From Pedobacter sp. UBA4863 (GTDB taxonomy: Bacteria; Bacteroidota; Bacteroidia; Sphingobacteriales; Sphingobacteriaceae), in NCBI RefSeq assembly GCF_002399615.1, contig NZ_DHDZ01000029.1, positions 62,689 to 126,688 of the forward strand: a stretch of DNA of 64,000 nt, in the 5' to 3' direction. How positions within the stretch are numbered: the first letter of the stretch is position 1; each line of letters begins with the position of its first letter. Shown piece by piece: positions 52,058 through 60,574 of this stretch. The notes beneath the pieces are model-generated. The model did no database searches and had not been told where the DNA came from. It saw only the letters and a list, made by a program, of their open reading frames with translations. Position numbers and translations under genes: made by a program.

Positions 52058-55000
52058 ATGGACAAAACAACTACTCAAAAGGCTAGCATGTGCCGACATG
52101 CCGCGGGGTGCGAAAGTATTCCCAAGTCGCAGCTTTCTGTATTTGGTATTTTGAAGAGGCTATCGTTTAAAAAGGTAAATGGCGTAAAATTGCTTTTTAT
52201 TATGCTTTTTCAATTTTTGCTTTTACAGGGTGCTGTGGCTCAAAATTCTCAGAACATTACAGTAAAAGGTAACGTGCTTGACGAAAGCGATAATACTGGC
52301 GTTCCTGGTGTAAGTATTACTGATAACTCTAAAAGAGTATTAGGACTAACAGATGGTAAGGGTGAATTTAGTATTACTATTGCTAAAGGAGCAACGGTTA
52401 ATTTTAGTATGATCGGCTATACCACTTCTGCCAGAACTTTTTCTGATGCCCAAACTGGGGTTAATATTAGAATGAAATCTTCGACAAACGAATTGAATAC
52501 CGTAGTGGTAACGGCGTTGGGTATAAAAAGAGAAGAAAGGGCCTTAGGTTATGCAACTACTACTATAGACAGTGCTCAGGTTACTAATGCAATCTCTAGT
52601 AACTGGACTGATGCACTATCGGGAAAAGTTGCCGGTTTGAATTTAGTTCGTAACAGTGGTCCTGCGGCTTCGAATAAAATCATCCTAAGGGGAGAAAATA
52701 ATTTAACAGGCGACAATGAGGCTTTAATCGTGATTGATGGAGTTGTAGCTTCTAGTAGTTCTAGGAGGACTGCCGCTACCGGCGGTGGTGCCTATGGTAC
52801 GGGTGGTGATATTATGCCGGTAGACTTTGGTAGTGGTTTAAATGATTTAAATCCGGAAGATATTGAGAGTGTTACAGTGCTTAAGGGGCCTGCAGCGTCT
52901 GCTCTTTATGGACAGCGTGGCGCAAATGGTGCTGTAGTTATCACTACAAAGTCGGCATCTAAAGATAAAAAGACTTTGGGTATAACTATTACTTCTAACA
53001 GTGCTTGGGAAGATGTAAACAGAAAGCCTGATAGACAGACAGAGTATGGTATGGGTAATCATGGAACTTCTACCTATACTTGGGGTGTGGGTGGAGTGAG
53101 TGCTGCTTATGGACCAAGATTAAACCAAGGAATGATGGTTTATCAGTATGATCCAGCTACCAAAGCTAGGAGTACCGAATTATCTCCATTTGTTTCTTAC
53201 AAAGACCCTGTAGATGCTTTTTTTATAACAGGTTTTGAGCAGTCTAATTCTGTTACATTAGATGGCACTCATAAGGGAGTGGGTATGCGTTTATCTGCTA
53301 GTCATAGCAGCAGTGAATGGATTGTACCCAATACAGGTTTAGAAAGAACTAGTGTTTCCTTTAACGCTAACAAAACGTTCTTCAAAAAATTAACGATTAA
53401 CTTAAAAGCGCAATACAACAACAGGCATGCGGATAACTTGCCTAGTACAGGTTTCGGTAATCAGTCAATCATGTACTGGTTTGCGTTTTCGCAACCAAAT
53501 ATTAATACAGATTGGTATCGCGATTATTGGGTGACAGGTAAAGAGTATGAGCAGTTTTCAGATTTGACAACAACCTTTCCTGAGGGGCCGTATGCTATTT
53601 CAGAGCAATACATTAATGGGCAACGTAGAAATGGTTATTTAGGTAACATTCAAGCAATGTATAAGTTTAATAAGGAATTAAGCTTAATGGTTCGTGCTTC
53701 TGGCGACTTAAACAATGATCTTCGTGAAACGAAACGTCCATTTGGTGCTAACGGTACCGGTTGGGCTTATGGAGCTTACCGTGTTAACAAAGTTAGATCT
53801 TACGAGGTGAATGCAGATTTTATGTTGAAGTATGAGAAGAAGATTAACAAAGACTTTAATGTAACAGCAACGTTTGGTGGTAGCCAAATGCGTAACGAAT
53901 ACAATAGACTTGAAACACGTGCCGATGGACTTACTGTACCTAATCTCTTCTTGTTAACTAATAACAGAAATCCATTAGTGTACGTTCCAGATACATCTAG
54001 GTATAGAATTAATAGTTTATATGCAGCTGCTTCCTTTTCTTATAAAAATTATCTTTATTTAGATGTTACAGGTCGTCAAGATTGGAACAGTACTTTGGCA
54101 ACCATCACAAGAACTGATAATGTTGGCTTTTTCTATCCGTCAGCTAGTTTGTCATTCATCGCTTCAGATTATTGGAAGTTACCTAAGAGTGTAAGTTTAA
54201 TGAAATTTAGAGCTTCATTAGCTCAAGTGGGAAGTGGTAGTACTACTCCATACCGTACTGATTATTATTATCAAATTGCTGATAATGGTTTGTATGGTCC
54301 GGGGGTTATGACTAATCCGAACATATTGCCAAATCCTAACTTAAAACCATTAATTACCACAACGGCAGAGGTAGGTTTAGATCTTAAAATGTTCAAAAAT
54401 CGTTTGAACATTGATTTTGCAGCTTATTCTGGAAATACAAAAAACCAAATTCTTAATCGAATTATCGACAGGTCTTCTGGTTATAACGTAGCGGTGTATA
54501 ACGTAGGTCGTGTAGATAATAAAGGACTTGAAATTGCTTTAAGCGCAACTCCTGTAAAGAGCAAAAGCTTCACTTGGACATTGAACGGAACTTTCACCGC
54601 AAATAGAAATAAAATTGTTGAGCTGGCTGATAGTTCTGTGGTGCTTCGTACTGGTGGTTTTGGTAACGGTGGACAGATTGTTGCGACCGAAGGTGGTAGT
54701 ATGGGCGATTTGTATGGTAATGGGTTCCTGCGTTCTCCTGATGGACAAATTGTTTTCGATGAAGTTACCGGCATTCCAAGAATTAGAACCGAAGTTGAGT
54801 ATTTAGGAAATACCATTCCTTTGTTCAGGTATAGCTTTGGTACAGGTTTTAATTACAAAAAATTTGGAGTTAACGTGTTGTTTGATGCACAAGTAGGCGC
54901 AGTTGGTCACTCTATGACCATGACACAATTGGTTCGTTTTGGTAAATCTACGCTTACATTGCCAGGTAGGGTAAACGGCTTAGTTGGTAATGGGGTTGTT

Positions 55001-55369
55001 GAAATTAGAGATAACAATGGTAATTACACAGGTACTTACCGCCCTAACGATGTGTTGGCTACAAACATGCAAACTTATTACGAAGCTGTAGGTTATAATC
55101 AAGCGGAAGGCAGTATTTATAGTACAGATTATATAAAATTTAGAGAGGCTAATATCACGTATTCGTTTGATAAAAAGTTCTTAAATCGTATAGGTTTTAG
55201 TAAGATGACACTAAGCGCTTACGGACGTAACTTGTTTATATGGTCTCCTTGGCCTGGATTTGATCCAGAGTTTGGTACGCTTTCAGGTTCTGATATTCAA
55301 CAAGGTTTTGAGGTTGGTCAATTACCTTCGACACGTACATTTGGTTTACGTTTAGTGGTTGGTATTTAA
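52058..55369 (+). CDS. SusC/RagA family TonB-linked outer-membrane transporter
   Basis: The 1103-residue protein has an unusually long N-terminal basic region before the hydrophobic signal segment (LLFIMLFQFLLLQGAVAQ, about 45-62). Then come a carboxypeptidase-regulatory-like domain (ITVKGNVLDESDNTGVPGVS, about 67-140), a TonB box/plug region (VTALGIKREERALGYATTTI, then ALIVIDGV and SVTVLKGPAASALYGQRGANG), and a 22-strand-type barrel with the SusC end RTFGLRLVVGI. No STN domain is seen, so it is not an anti-sigma-coupled type. With the SusD-like protein 11 bp downstream it forms a lidded importer for oligomers; neighbours suggest a phosphodiester substrate. Confidence 0.95.
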   Translation: MDKTTTQKASMCRHAAGCESIPKSQLSVFGILKRLSFKKVNGVKLLFIMLFQFLLLQGAVAQNSQNITVKGNVLDESDNTGVPGVSITDNSKRVLGLTDGKGEFSITIAKGATVNFSMIGYTTSARTFSDAQTGVNIRMKSSTNELNTVVVTALGIKREERALGYATTTIDSAQVTNAISSNWTDALSGKVAGLNLVRNSGPAASNKIILRGENNLTGDNEALIVIDGVVASSSSRRTAATGGGAYGTGGDIMPVDFGSGLNDLNPEDIESVTVLKGPAASALYGQRGANGAVVITTKSASKDKKTLGITITSNSAWEDVNRKPDRQTEYGMGNHGTSTYTWGVGGVSAAYGPRLNQGMMVYQYDPATKARSTELSPFVSYKDPVDAFFITGFEQSNSVTLDGTHKGVGMRLSASHSSSEWIVPNTGLERTSVSFNANKTFFKKLTINLKAQYNNRHADNLPSTGFGNQSIMYWFAFSQPNINTDWYRDYWVTGKEYEQFSDLTTTFPEGPYAISEQYINGQRRNGYLGNIQAMYKFNKELSLMVRASGDLNNDLRETKRPFGANGTGWAYGAYRVNKVRSYEVNADFMLKYEKKINKDFNVTATFGGSQMRNEYNRLETRADGLTVPNLFLLTNNRNPLVYVPDTSRYRINSLYAAASFSYKNYLYLDVTGRQDWNSTLATITRTDNVGFFYPSASLSFIASDYWKLPKSVSLMKFRASLAQVGSGSTTPYRTDYYYQIADNGLYGPGVMTNPNILPNPNLKPLITTTAEVGLDLKMFKNRLNIDFAAYSGNTKNQILNRIIDRSSGYNVAVYNVGRVDNKGLEIALSATPVKSKSFTWTLNGTFTANRNKIVELADSSVVLRTGGFGNGGQIVATEGGSMGDLYGNGFLRSPDGQIVFDEVTGIPRIRTEVEYLGNTIPLFRYSFGTGFNYKKFGVNVLFDAQVGAVGHSMTMTQLVRFGKSTLTLPGRVNGLVGNGVVEIRDNNGNYTGTYRPNDVLATNMQTYYEAVGYNQAEGSIYSTDYIKFREANITYSFDKKFLNRIGFSKMTLSAYGRNLFIWSPWPGFDPEFGTLSGSDIQQGFEVGQLPSTRTFGLRLVVGI

Positions 55370-55380
55370 TTTTTATAATT

Positions 55381-57036
55381 ATGAATAAGAATAAAAAAAA
55401 TATAGCATACATACTACTAACGATTGTTGGGCTAAGTACGTTCTCTTGTACTAAAGACTTCACAAAAGTTAATGTAGATCCGCTAGGGCAATCAGAGGTT
55501 GCTCCAGAAAAATTACTAGCTCCTTCGTTAGTTAGTTTAATGAGAACAAACATGTTGAGGAATAGAAACTTCAACAATGAATTGATGCAGGTTACAGTTG
55601 ACCGTAATGAGGGTGAGGGAAGAGTGTTTAGATATGATGTGCGTGCAACACAAGCCGACAATACCTGGAATAATTGGTACGTTGCTTTAACGGACATCAA
55701 AGATATCTATAGGACAGCTGGCACTGATAAATATAAGAACACATCGTATCAAGCGATTTCATTGATTATTCAGGCGTGGGGATACCAATTGTTAACCGAC
55801 ACTTATGGAGATGTTCCCTACTCAGAAGCCAACAATGGTAAGGGAGATTTGATATCCGCCTCAAGCAGGATCATTCAGCCTAAGTTCGACAAGCAAAAAG
55901 ACATCTATTTAGATTTATTTGAGAAGCTCGAAGAAGCTAACGATTTGTTAAAAGCTGGCGAGGCAATTGTAAGCGAAAGCGATCCTGTTTATAGCGGAGA
56001 TGTAGCGAGATGGAGAAAATTAGGTAATTCTTTGTATTTGAGATTGTTAATGAGGGTTGCGCATAAAGCTGATATTTCTGGAATTGCAATTCCTAGAATT
56101 CAAAAAATTGTTGACGGACAAGCGGGCGATTATCCGATAATGTCGAATAACCACTTTGGCAATCAAAAAGTTGGTAATAGGTATTATAACGATAGCGATA
56201 ATGCTGTAATTCTTTGGAATGGTAACAATGCGGCTTCGGCAGTATATACTTCTCCATTTATGACTAATGTGCGTCCAAATGATTTCAGACTAGTGAATGT
56301 AGCTGAGTTTTTTGCAGCTAACTTAATCAATTGGAGACATCCTTGTTATATAAATATGGGTGCGCCTTCATACACTTCTCGTTGGAGTTTTGATGGTGCT
56401 GATCCAGTGGAAAGTGGCTACGCTCCAAATACACTTGATCCAAACGGAAATTATATGCATTTTAATTCTGATCAAGATACTGATGGCTCAGGTACCTCAG
56501 CTAGAAAGAAGTCTTATAACTTACAAATAGATGCTTATACCGGAATTATTATGAATGTAGCTGAGTTAGATTTTATCAAAGCTGAAGCTGCATTGAATGG
56601 TTGGATTAACGGAAATCCAGCAGACTTTTATTATCAAGGTATAGTAAATGCTGTAAACTATTGGAGACCCAATTATTTTACTGGTGTAAATGATCCTAAT
56701 TTTCAAACTTATATCACAGTTGGTAATTTAGTATATGATAATGCTCTTCCGTTACATAGTACAGTGTACGGCGTTAGAAGTAAAATGAATTCAATTCATT
56801 TGCAGAAATACTATGCAATGTTTCTGGTTGATTTCCAACAATGGTTTGAATATCGTAGAACAGGATATCCTGTTATGCCGGTTGGTCCTGCAATAATTGC
56901 TTCTGGCCGTCAAATGCCAGCTCGTTTAAATTATCCTGTTATTGTACAATCAACAAACCCGACCAATTATAGAAACGCAGTAGCTGCTCAAGGTGCTGAT
57001 GATGTGAATACCAAGGTTTGGTGGCAAAAACCTTAA
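55381..57036 (+). CDS. SusD/RagB-like outer-membrane lipoprotein (SusD-like_2 type)
   Basis: The 551-residue protein has a lipoprotein signal (ILLTIVGLSTFSCTKDF, lipid-bearing Cys near 21) followed by TKVNVDPLGQSEVAPEKLLA, typical of the SusD-like_2 branch. Helical TPR-like segments include AISLIIQAWGYQLLTDTYGDVPYSEA and WRKLGNSLYLRLLMRVAHKA (partly shown). The end shows QWFEYRRTGYPVM and PARLNYP, family-typical. It is the surface lid of the SusC channel that captures ligand. Ligand class is not readable from sequence; placement with phosphodiesterases is the only clue. Confidence 0.93.
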   Translation: MNKNKKNIAYILLTIVGLSTFSCTKDFTKVNVDPLGQSEVAPEKLLAPSLVSLMRTNMLRNRNFNNELMQVTVDRNEGEGRVFRYDVRATQADNTWNNWYVALTDIKDIYRTAGTDKYKNTSYQAISLIIQAWGYQLLTDTYGDVPYSEANNGKGDLISASSRIIQPKFDKQKDIYLDLFEKLEEANDLLKAGEAIVSESDPVYSGDVARWRKLGNSLYLRLLMRVAHKADISGIAIPRIQKIVDGQAGDYPIMSNNHFGNQKVGNRYYNDSDNAVILWNGNNAASAVYTSPFMTNVRPNDFRLVNVAEFFAANLINWRHPCYINMGAPSYTSRWSFDGADPVESGYAPNTLDPNGNYMHFNSDQDTDGSGTSARKKSYNLQIDAYTGIIMNVAELDFIKAEAALNGWINGNPADFYYQGIVNAVNYWRPNYFTGVNDPNFQTYITVGNLVYDNALPLHSTVYGVRSKMNSIHLQKYYAMFLVDFQQWFEYRRTGYPVMPVGPAIIASGRQMPARLNYPVIVQSTNPTNYRNAVAAQGADDVNTKVWWQKP

Positions 57037-57059
57037 TTCCTGAATTAAAATTAAATAAG

Positions 57060-58646
57060 ATGAGAAATTTTAGAAAATATTTTTTTGCAGCAGGTGTCGG
57101 ATTAACACTATTTGCTGCTTGCAAACCGGATAACATACTCTTAGTTACTGGTACGCCAGGAACCTATATATCGAACTTTGTATTGAAGAAAAATTATACG
57201 GGTTCTACCATTGAGTTAACTTCAGATAGATTATACGGTGCCACTTCAATTAAAGGTGTTGTGGTTTCCGATGCATCGGCAGGAAATATGCCAGCGGGTT
57301 TGGTTGCTCTACAAAATGGGTATAAAATTGGAAATAGTGCAGATTCTATCAGAGGTATATTTGTAAACTTAGGAAGTAGTGCCGCAAACTATGTAGTTGG
57401 AGACTCTTTACATATTAATGTTCTAGGAGCTTCAATGGGTAAGAAAGATGGGGCTTTGCAAATTTTTAACATTGATGCTAGCAAAGTTGAAAAAGTAGCA
57501 TCTGGTAAAACATTCAATATACCGGTTGTAAATTCCAAAATGTTAAGGGATTCGCCAGTTTCTTTTGAAGGTAGCGTGATTACCCTTGCTAATGCTATTG
57601 TTAAGCCAGAACCAACTGGTACAGAGGTGATGAGAGGTGAGCATACCGTAGACGATTCGTTTGGCGAGTCGATAATTCACACTGAAAATAACGCTACTTT
57701 TGCTGACATTCCACTTGTTGCTAGTGCTAATTTTACAGGTGTTGTTTTATATAAGGAGGTGAGCGGTGTAAACGTGCCACAAATTTGGGTTCGCAATGCT
57801 AATGATATCTTTGAACTTCCTGTAATTAAGCCTTCTGCAATCATCATTACAGGGTATTTGCCAAACCCCGCTAATACCTCAGGTGGTAAAGGCGATGGAA
57901 ATTGGGAATATATCCAATTTATGGCAACTAAAGACATTAATTTCGCTACAACTCCATTCTCAGTTGTAACTACAAATAATGCTGGTGCCAATACCCCAGC
58001 GGGTGTTCCTTTAAATGGTTGGGCAACCGGTGATTTAAGAACTTATAAATTCAATTTGACTTCCGGCACGGTGCGTAAGGGAGAGGTATTTTATGTGGGA
58101 GGTAGCAATAAAAACATTTGGGGCTTTTCAGCTACGGAAACCTCAACAGATATTTCTGATGCAAAGTGGATAGTGTCAAAAGACTATACAGAGTTAGCCG
58201 GTGATGATTTTGGTACTAAAACGAATAATTTATTGGCAAATAGTGGTAATATTGCTGGAATCGCCGTATTTGAAGGTATAACTGTAACCTCTGCTACCGT
58301 TCCATTAGATGTTATTATGTATGGTGGTAATGGAAATTACTATCAAAAAACTCCTGTTGAAGTTGGATATCGTATCACAAATACAGAGTTCTATACTACA
58401 ATTAATCCATCTAATAGATCTTCGCAAGTATTTTATGGTGCCGGTAGTAATACTTCTAAGTTAGGTTTTCAAACTGAACAAGCGGGTGGATTTGCTGGTG
58501 GATCATTCGTAAGATTAGGTGGTGTTTATAATGCTACAACTGGTCGTTGGGAAGCAGGTAGGTCTCGTAACAATATCACAATGAGTTTTACAAGTACTAG
58601 AAGCGATATCGAGACTGGTGATGATATGACTAAACTTATAGATTAA
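57060..58646 (+). CDS. DUF5689 surface lipoprotein with C-terminal lamin-tail-like domain
   Basis: From the ATG at 57060 the protein has 528 residues. A lipoprotein signal (AGVGLTLFAACKPDN) is followed by a DUF5689-like domain (about 45-265: GATSIKGVVVSDASAGNMP, PQIWVRNANDIFELPV). A C-terminal domain (about 270-528) contains AIIITGYLPNPANTS, YKFNLTSGTVRKGEVFYVGG and DISDAKWIVSKDY. That second domain is clearly paralogous to the N-terminal domain of the secreted protein at 59014-60363. Third gene of the SusC/D unit, ending at a strong terminator, so probably a surface accessory binding the same ligand. An earlier GTG-type start is rejected because it removes the signal. Confidence 0.8.
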   Translation: MRNFRKYFFAAGVGLTLFAACKPDNILLVTGTPGTYISNFVLKKNYTGSTIELTSDRLYGATSIKGVVVSDASAGNMPAGLVALQNGYKIGNSADSIRGIFVNLGSSAANYVVGDSLHINVLGASMGKKDGALQIFNIDASKVEKVASGKTFNIPVVNSKMLRDSPVSFEGSVITLANAIVKPEPTGTEVMRGEHTVDDSFGESIIHTENNATFADIPLVASANFTGVVLYKEVSGVNVPQIWVRNANDIFELPVIKPSAIIITGYLPNPANTSGGKGDGNWEYIQFMATKDINFATTPFSVVTTNNAGANTPAGVPLNGWATGDLRTYKFNLTSGTVRKGEVFYVGGSNKNIWGFSATETSTDISDAKWIVSKDYTELAGDDFGTKTNNLLANSGNIAGIAVFEGITVTSATVPLDVIMYGGNGNYYQKTPVEVGYRITNTEFYTTINPSNRSSQVFYGAGSNTSKLGFQTEQAGGFAGGSFVRLGGVYNATTGRWEAGRSRNNITMSFTSTRSDIETGDDMTKLID

Positions 58647-58672
58647 TAAAAAACATTTCACTTATATGTTTT

Positions 58673-58706
58673 AAGCAACAGTTATATATTTAACTGTTGC
58701 TTTTTT
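58673..58706 (+). terminator. Intrinsic terminator of the SusC/D/DUF5689 unit
   Basis: AAGCAACAGTTA (58673-58684) pairs perfectly with TAACTGTTGCTT (58691-58702) around a six-base loop and runs into six T. Confidence 0.93.
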
Positions 58707-58729
58707 ATCGAAGATCAATAACCTAACAC

Positions 58730-58945
58730 ATGAACCGCAGATTTTTTTTAGAACGATTTGGCCTGCTGGGCATAGGAATGGGGGTAAGCTTAAAAATGCC
58801 TTTAACCAACTTAAACATGGCGGTACCATTACGGGAAAGGTAACCGACGGTAAAATGGCTTAGCCCAAGAAAAAACAATTGGATTACACTAAAAGATGAT
58901 AGTAAGTTATCGGAAATTGAGGATGGTGTTACGCAAATCAAATAG
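58730..58945 (+). pseudogene. Degenerate 5' remnant of a calcineurin-like phosphoesterase gene
   Basis: Translation from 58730 gives MNRRFFLERFGLLGIGMGVS, nearly the same as the start of the intact phosphoesterase at 62073 (MNRRIFLERFGLLATGMVVS). Near 58793 the match shifts frame and continues as NAFNQLKHGGTITGKVTDGK, matching NAFNQLAHGNTITGKVTDGK of the intact gene. After a deletion, a further short match (ITLKDDSKLS against ITLNDKSEFL) ends at a stop at 58945. Frameshift, internal deletion and loss of the whole catalytic domain show a dead duplicate, not a functional small gene. Confidence 0.85.
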
Positions 58946-59013
58946 TCTTAATAGTAGATCATTAGTTTAGACCAAATATTACTCAACCAAATATAAACCT
59001 AAATCAAAACAAT

Positions 59014-60363
59014 ATGAAAAAACTTTTACTTACATTTTCTTTGGCTGCAATACTGTTGTCGGCTAAAGCGCAGATTATTATTACGGGGGTAATGGCTGAT
59101 CCTAATGGTGGAGATGCTGCAGCATCTCCTTCTACAGCAAAGGCATATGAATATTTGCAGCTAAAAGCTACGCAGAATATTGATTTCTCAGTAAATAATT
59201 ATGCTGTAGTAGCTTTATATTTTGGTGGCAGTTCACTTTCTACTGTAGATGGTTGGGCTGGGGGAGGTGCTTTAGCATATCAGTTTAACTTAACTTCAGG
59301 AACTGTTTCTAAAGGAGAGTTTTTTTATGTTGGAGGTGATGGTAAAACGATAAATGGAAGTGGGTCAACAGATATTAGTAGCGCAAAATGGATTAAGAGC
59401 GTGGACTACGGTAAAGTAGTTAGTGATGGTCCTAATGCTCAATCAAGAACAGGACTTTTTGTAAACTCCAATACTGCTAATGGTATAGCAGTGTTTAATA
59501 CTACTAACGTAACCGGAAGCACTATTCCAATAGATGTGGTTTTTTGGGGCAACCCTAATGCTGGGCATTATCAGGTTGGGCCACCTGAAGCCGGTTTTAG
59601 AATTTGTAATAATGACTTGTATTCTACTGCAAATGGGGAGTTTTATAACAAAGGTTTAAATACAGCTGTTGTTTCATCCAATTTATATGCAGCACAAAGA
59701 TTTTTTAAGTTTGGAGGAGATTATAATACGGTTACAAATACATGGAATACACCTAGATCTGGAAGTTTTATCTTGTTGAATAGTACCTCAACACTAGCAG
59801 ATATAGAAACAGGCACAGGTGTTACCACCCTCCCAGTCTCCCTAACCTCTTTCACCGCCAAAGCCAACAAAATAGGCAACGTAGATTTAGCTTGGACAAC
59901 TGCATCAGAGCAAAACAATTCACATTTTGAGGTTAACCGCTCTACAGACGGAGCAAACTTTAATACTATTGATAAAGTAAACGGAAATGGCACTACTGCT
60001 ACGGTAAATAATTACAGCTATACCGATAACAGCCCAGCGGCAGGTGTAAATTACTACCAGTTAAAACAGATAGACTTTGATGGTAAATCTACCCTGTCTA
60101 AAGTAGTATCGGCCAAGGTAGGTTTAAACCAAAGCAATATCAAAGTATTGGCCAATAAAACTAGTATTACCGTAAACTACCAAGCCCTAGCAAATGGCAA
60201 GGCAAGCTTTACGGTTTATAGTGTTTCGGGAGCTAAATTGGCTACTGTACAACAAAATGTAAACGCAGGTGCTAATCAGTTGAGTATTCCTGTTCAGTTA
60301 GGTAACTCTTTACACCTATTAAAAGTAGTTCAAGGTAGCGAAAGCGTGTCGGTTAAGTTTTAA
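59014..60363 (+). CDS. Secreted lamin-tail-like protein with T9SS type A sorting domain
   Basis: The 449-residue protein has a signal peptide (LLLTFSLAAILLSAKAQ). An N-terminal lamin-tail-like domain (about 19-270: IIITGVMADPNGGDAA, YQFNLTSGTVSKGEFFYVGG, DISSAKWIKSVDYGKV) is paralogous to the C-terminal half of the DUF5689 lipoprotein upstream. From about 275, LPVSLTSFTAKANKIGNVDL starts a fibronectin-like spacer, and the last 80 residues are a type A T9SS tail (VLANKTSITVNYQA, FTVYSVSGAKL). It should be released or anchored at the surface by T9SS. It lies between two terminators as a single-gene unit. Probable role: ligand binding next to the SusC/D system (inference). Confidence 0.82.
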   Translation: MKKLLLTFSLAAILLSAKAQIIITGVMADPNGGDAAASPSTAKAYEYLQLKATQNIDFSVNNYAVVALYFGGSSLSTVDGWAGGGALAYQFNLTSGTVSKGEFFYVGGDGKTINGSGSTDISSAKWIKSVDYGKVVSDGPNAQSRTGLFVNSNTANGIAVFNTTNVTGSTIPIDVVFWGNPNAGHYQVGPPEAGFRICNNDLYSTANGEFYNKGLNTAVVSSNLYAAQRFFKFGGDYNTVTNTWNTPRSGSFILLNSTSTLADIETGTGVTTLPVSLTSFTAKANKIGNVDLAWTTASEQNNSHFEVNRSTDGANFNTIDKVNGNGTTATVNNYSYTDNSPAAGVNYYQLKQIDFDGKSTLSKVVSAKVGLNQSNIKVLANKTSITVNYQALANGKASFTVYSVSGAKLATVQQNVNAGANQLSIPVQLGNSLHLLKVVQGSESVSVKF

Positions 60364-60473
60364 AAATCGCTGCACATCTCTCCAGACGGGGGAGACTGCC
60401 TGCTAATTTCCCTGATAAGTGTTTCTTAGGAACAGTAGTTGGGAGGAACGGCAAACTCAGTCTAACAATGAAT

Positions 60474-60510
60474 AACCAAAACAAGGGAGGTCATCTCCCT
60501 TGTTTTGGTT
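60474..60510 (+). terminator. Intrinsic terminator, 16-bp stem
   Basis: AACCAAAACAAGGGAG (60474-60489) and its exact inverse (60495-60510) flank a five-base loop, 110 bp after the T9SS protein gene; A-rich sequence follows. Confidence 0.85.
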
Positions 60511-60574
60511 AAAATAAAGTTTTAATAATAAGTATCAATCTCCTATAAATAAGCATTAAAACGATTAGCGTATA

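Larger units (their letters stand above)
58647..59013 (+). other. 367-bp gap with terminator and decayed gene remnant
   Basis: No intact gene. It begins with the terminator of the SusC/D unit (58673-58706), then holds a remnant of a second metallophosphoesterase gene (58730-58945), and ends with about 65 bp of AT-rich sequence before the next start. Confidence 0.7.

Noticed and set aside
58730..58843. Short Tat-signal peptide gene
   Set aside because: The apparent 37-codon frame is the first part of a frameshifted copy of the phosphoesterase gene, so it is annotated as a pseudogene.
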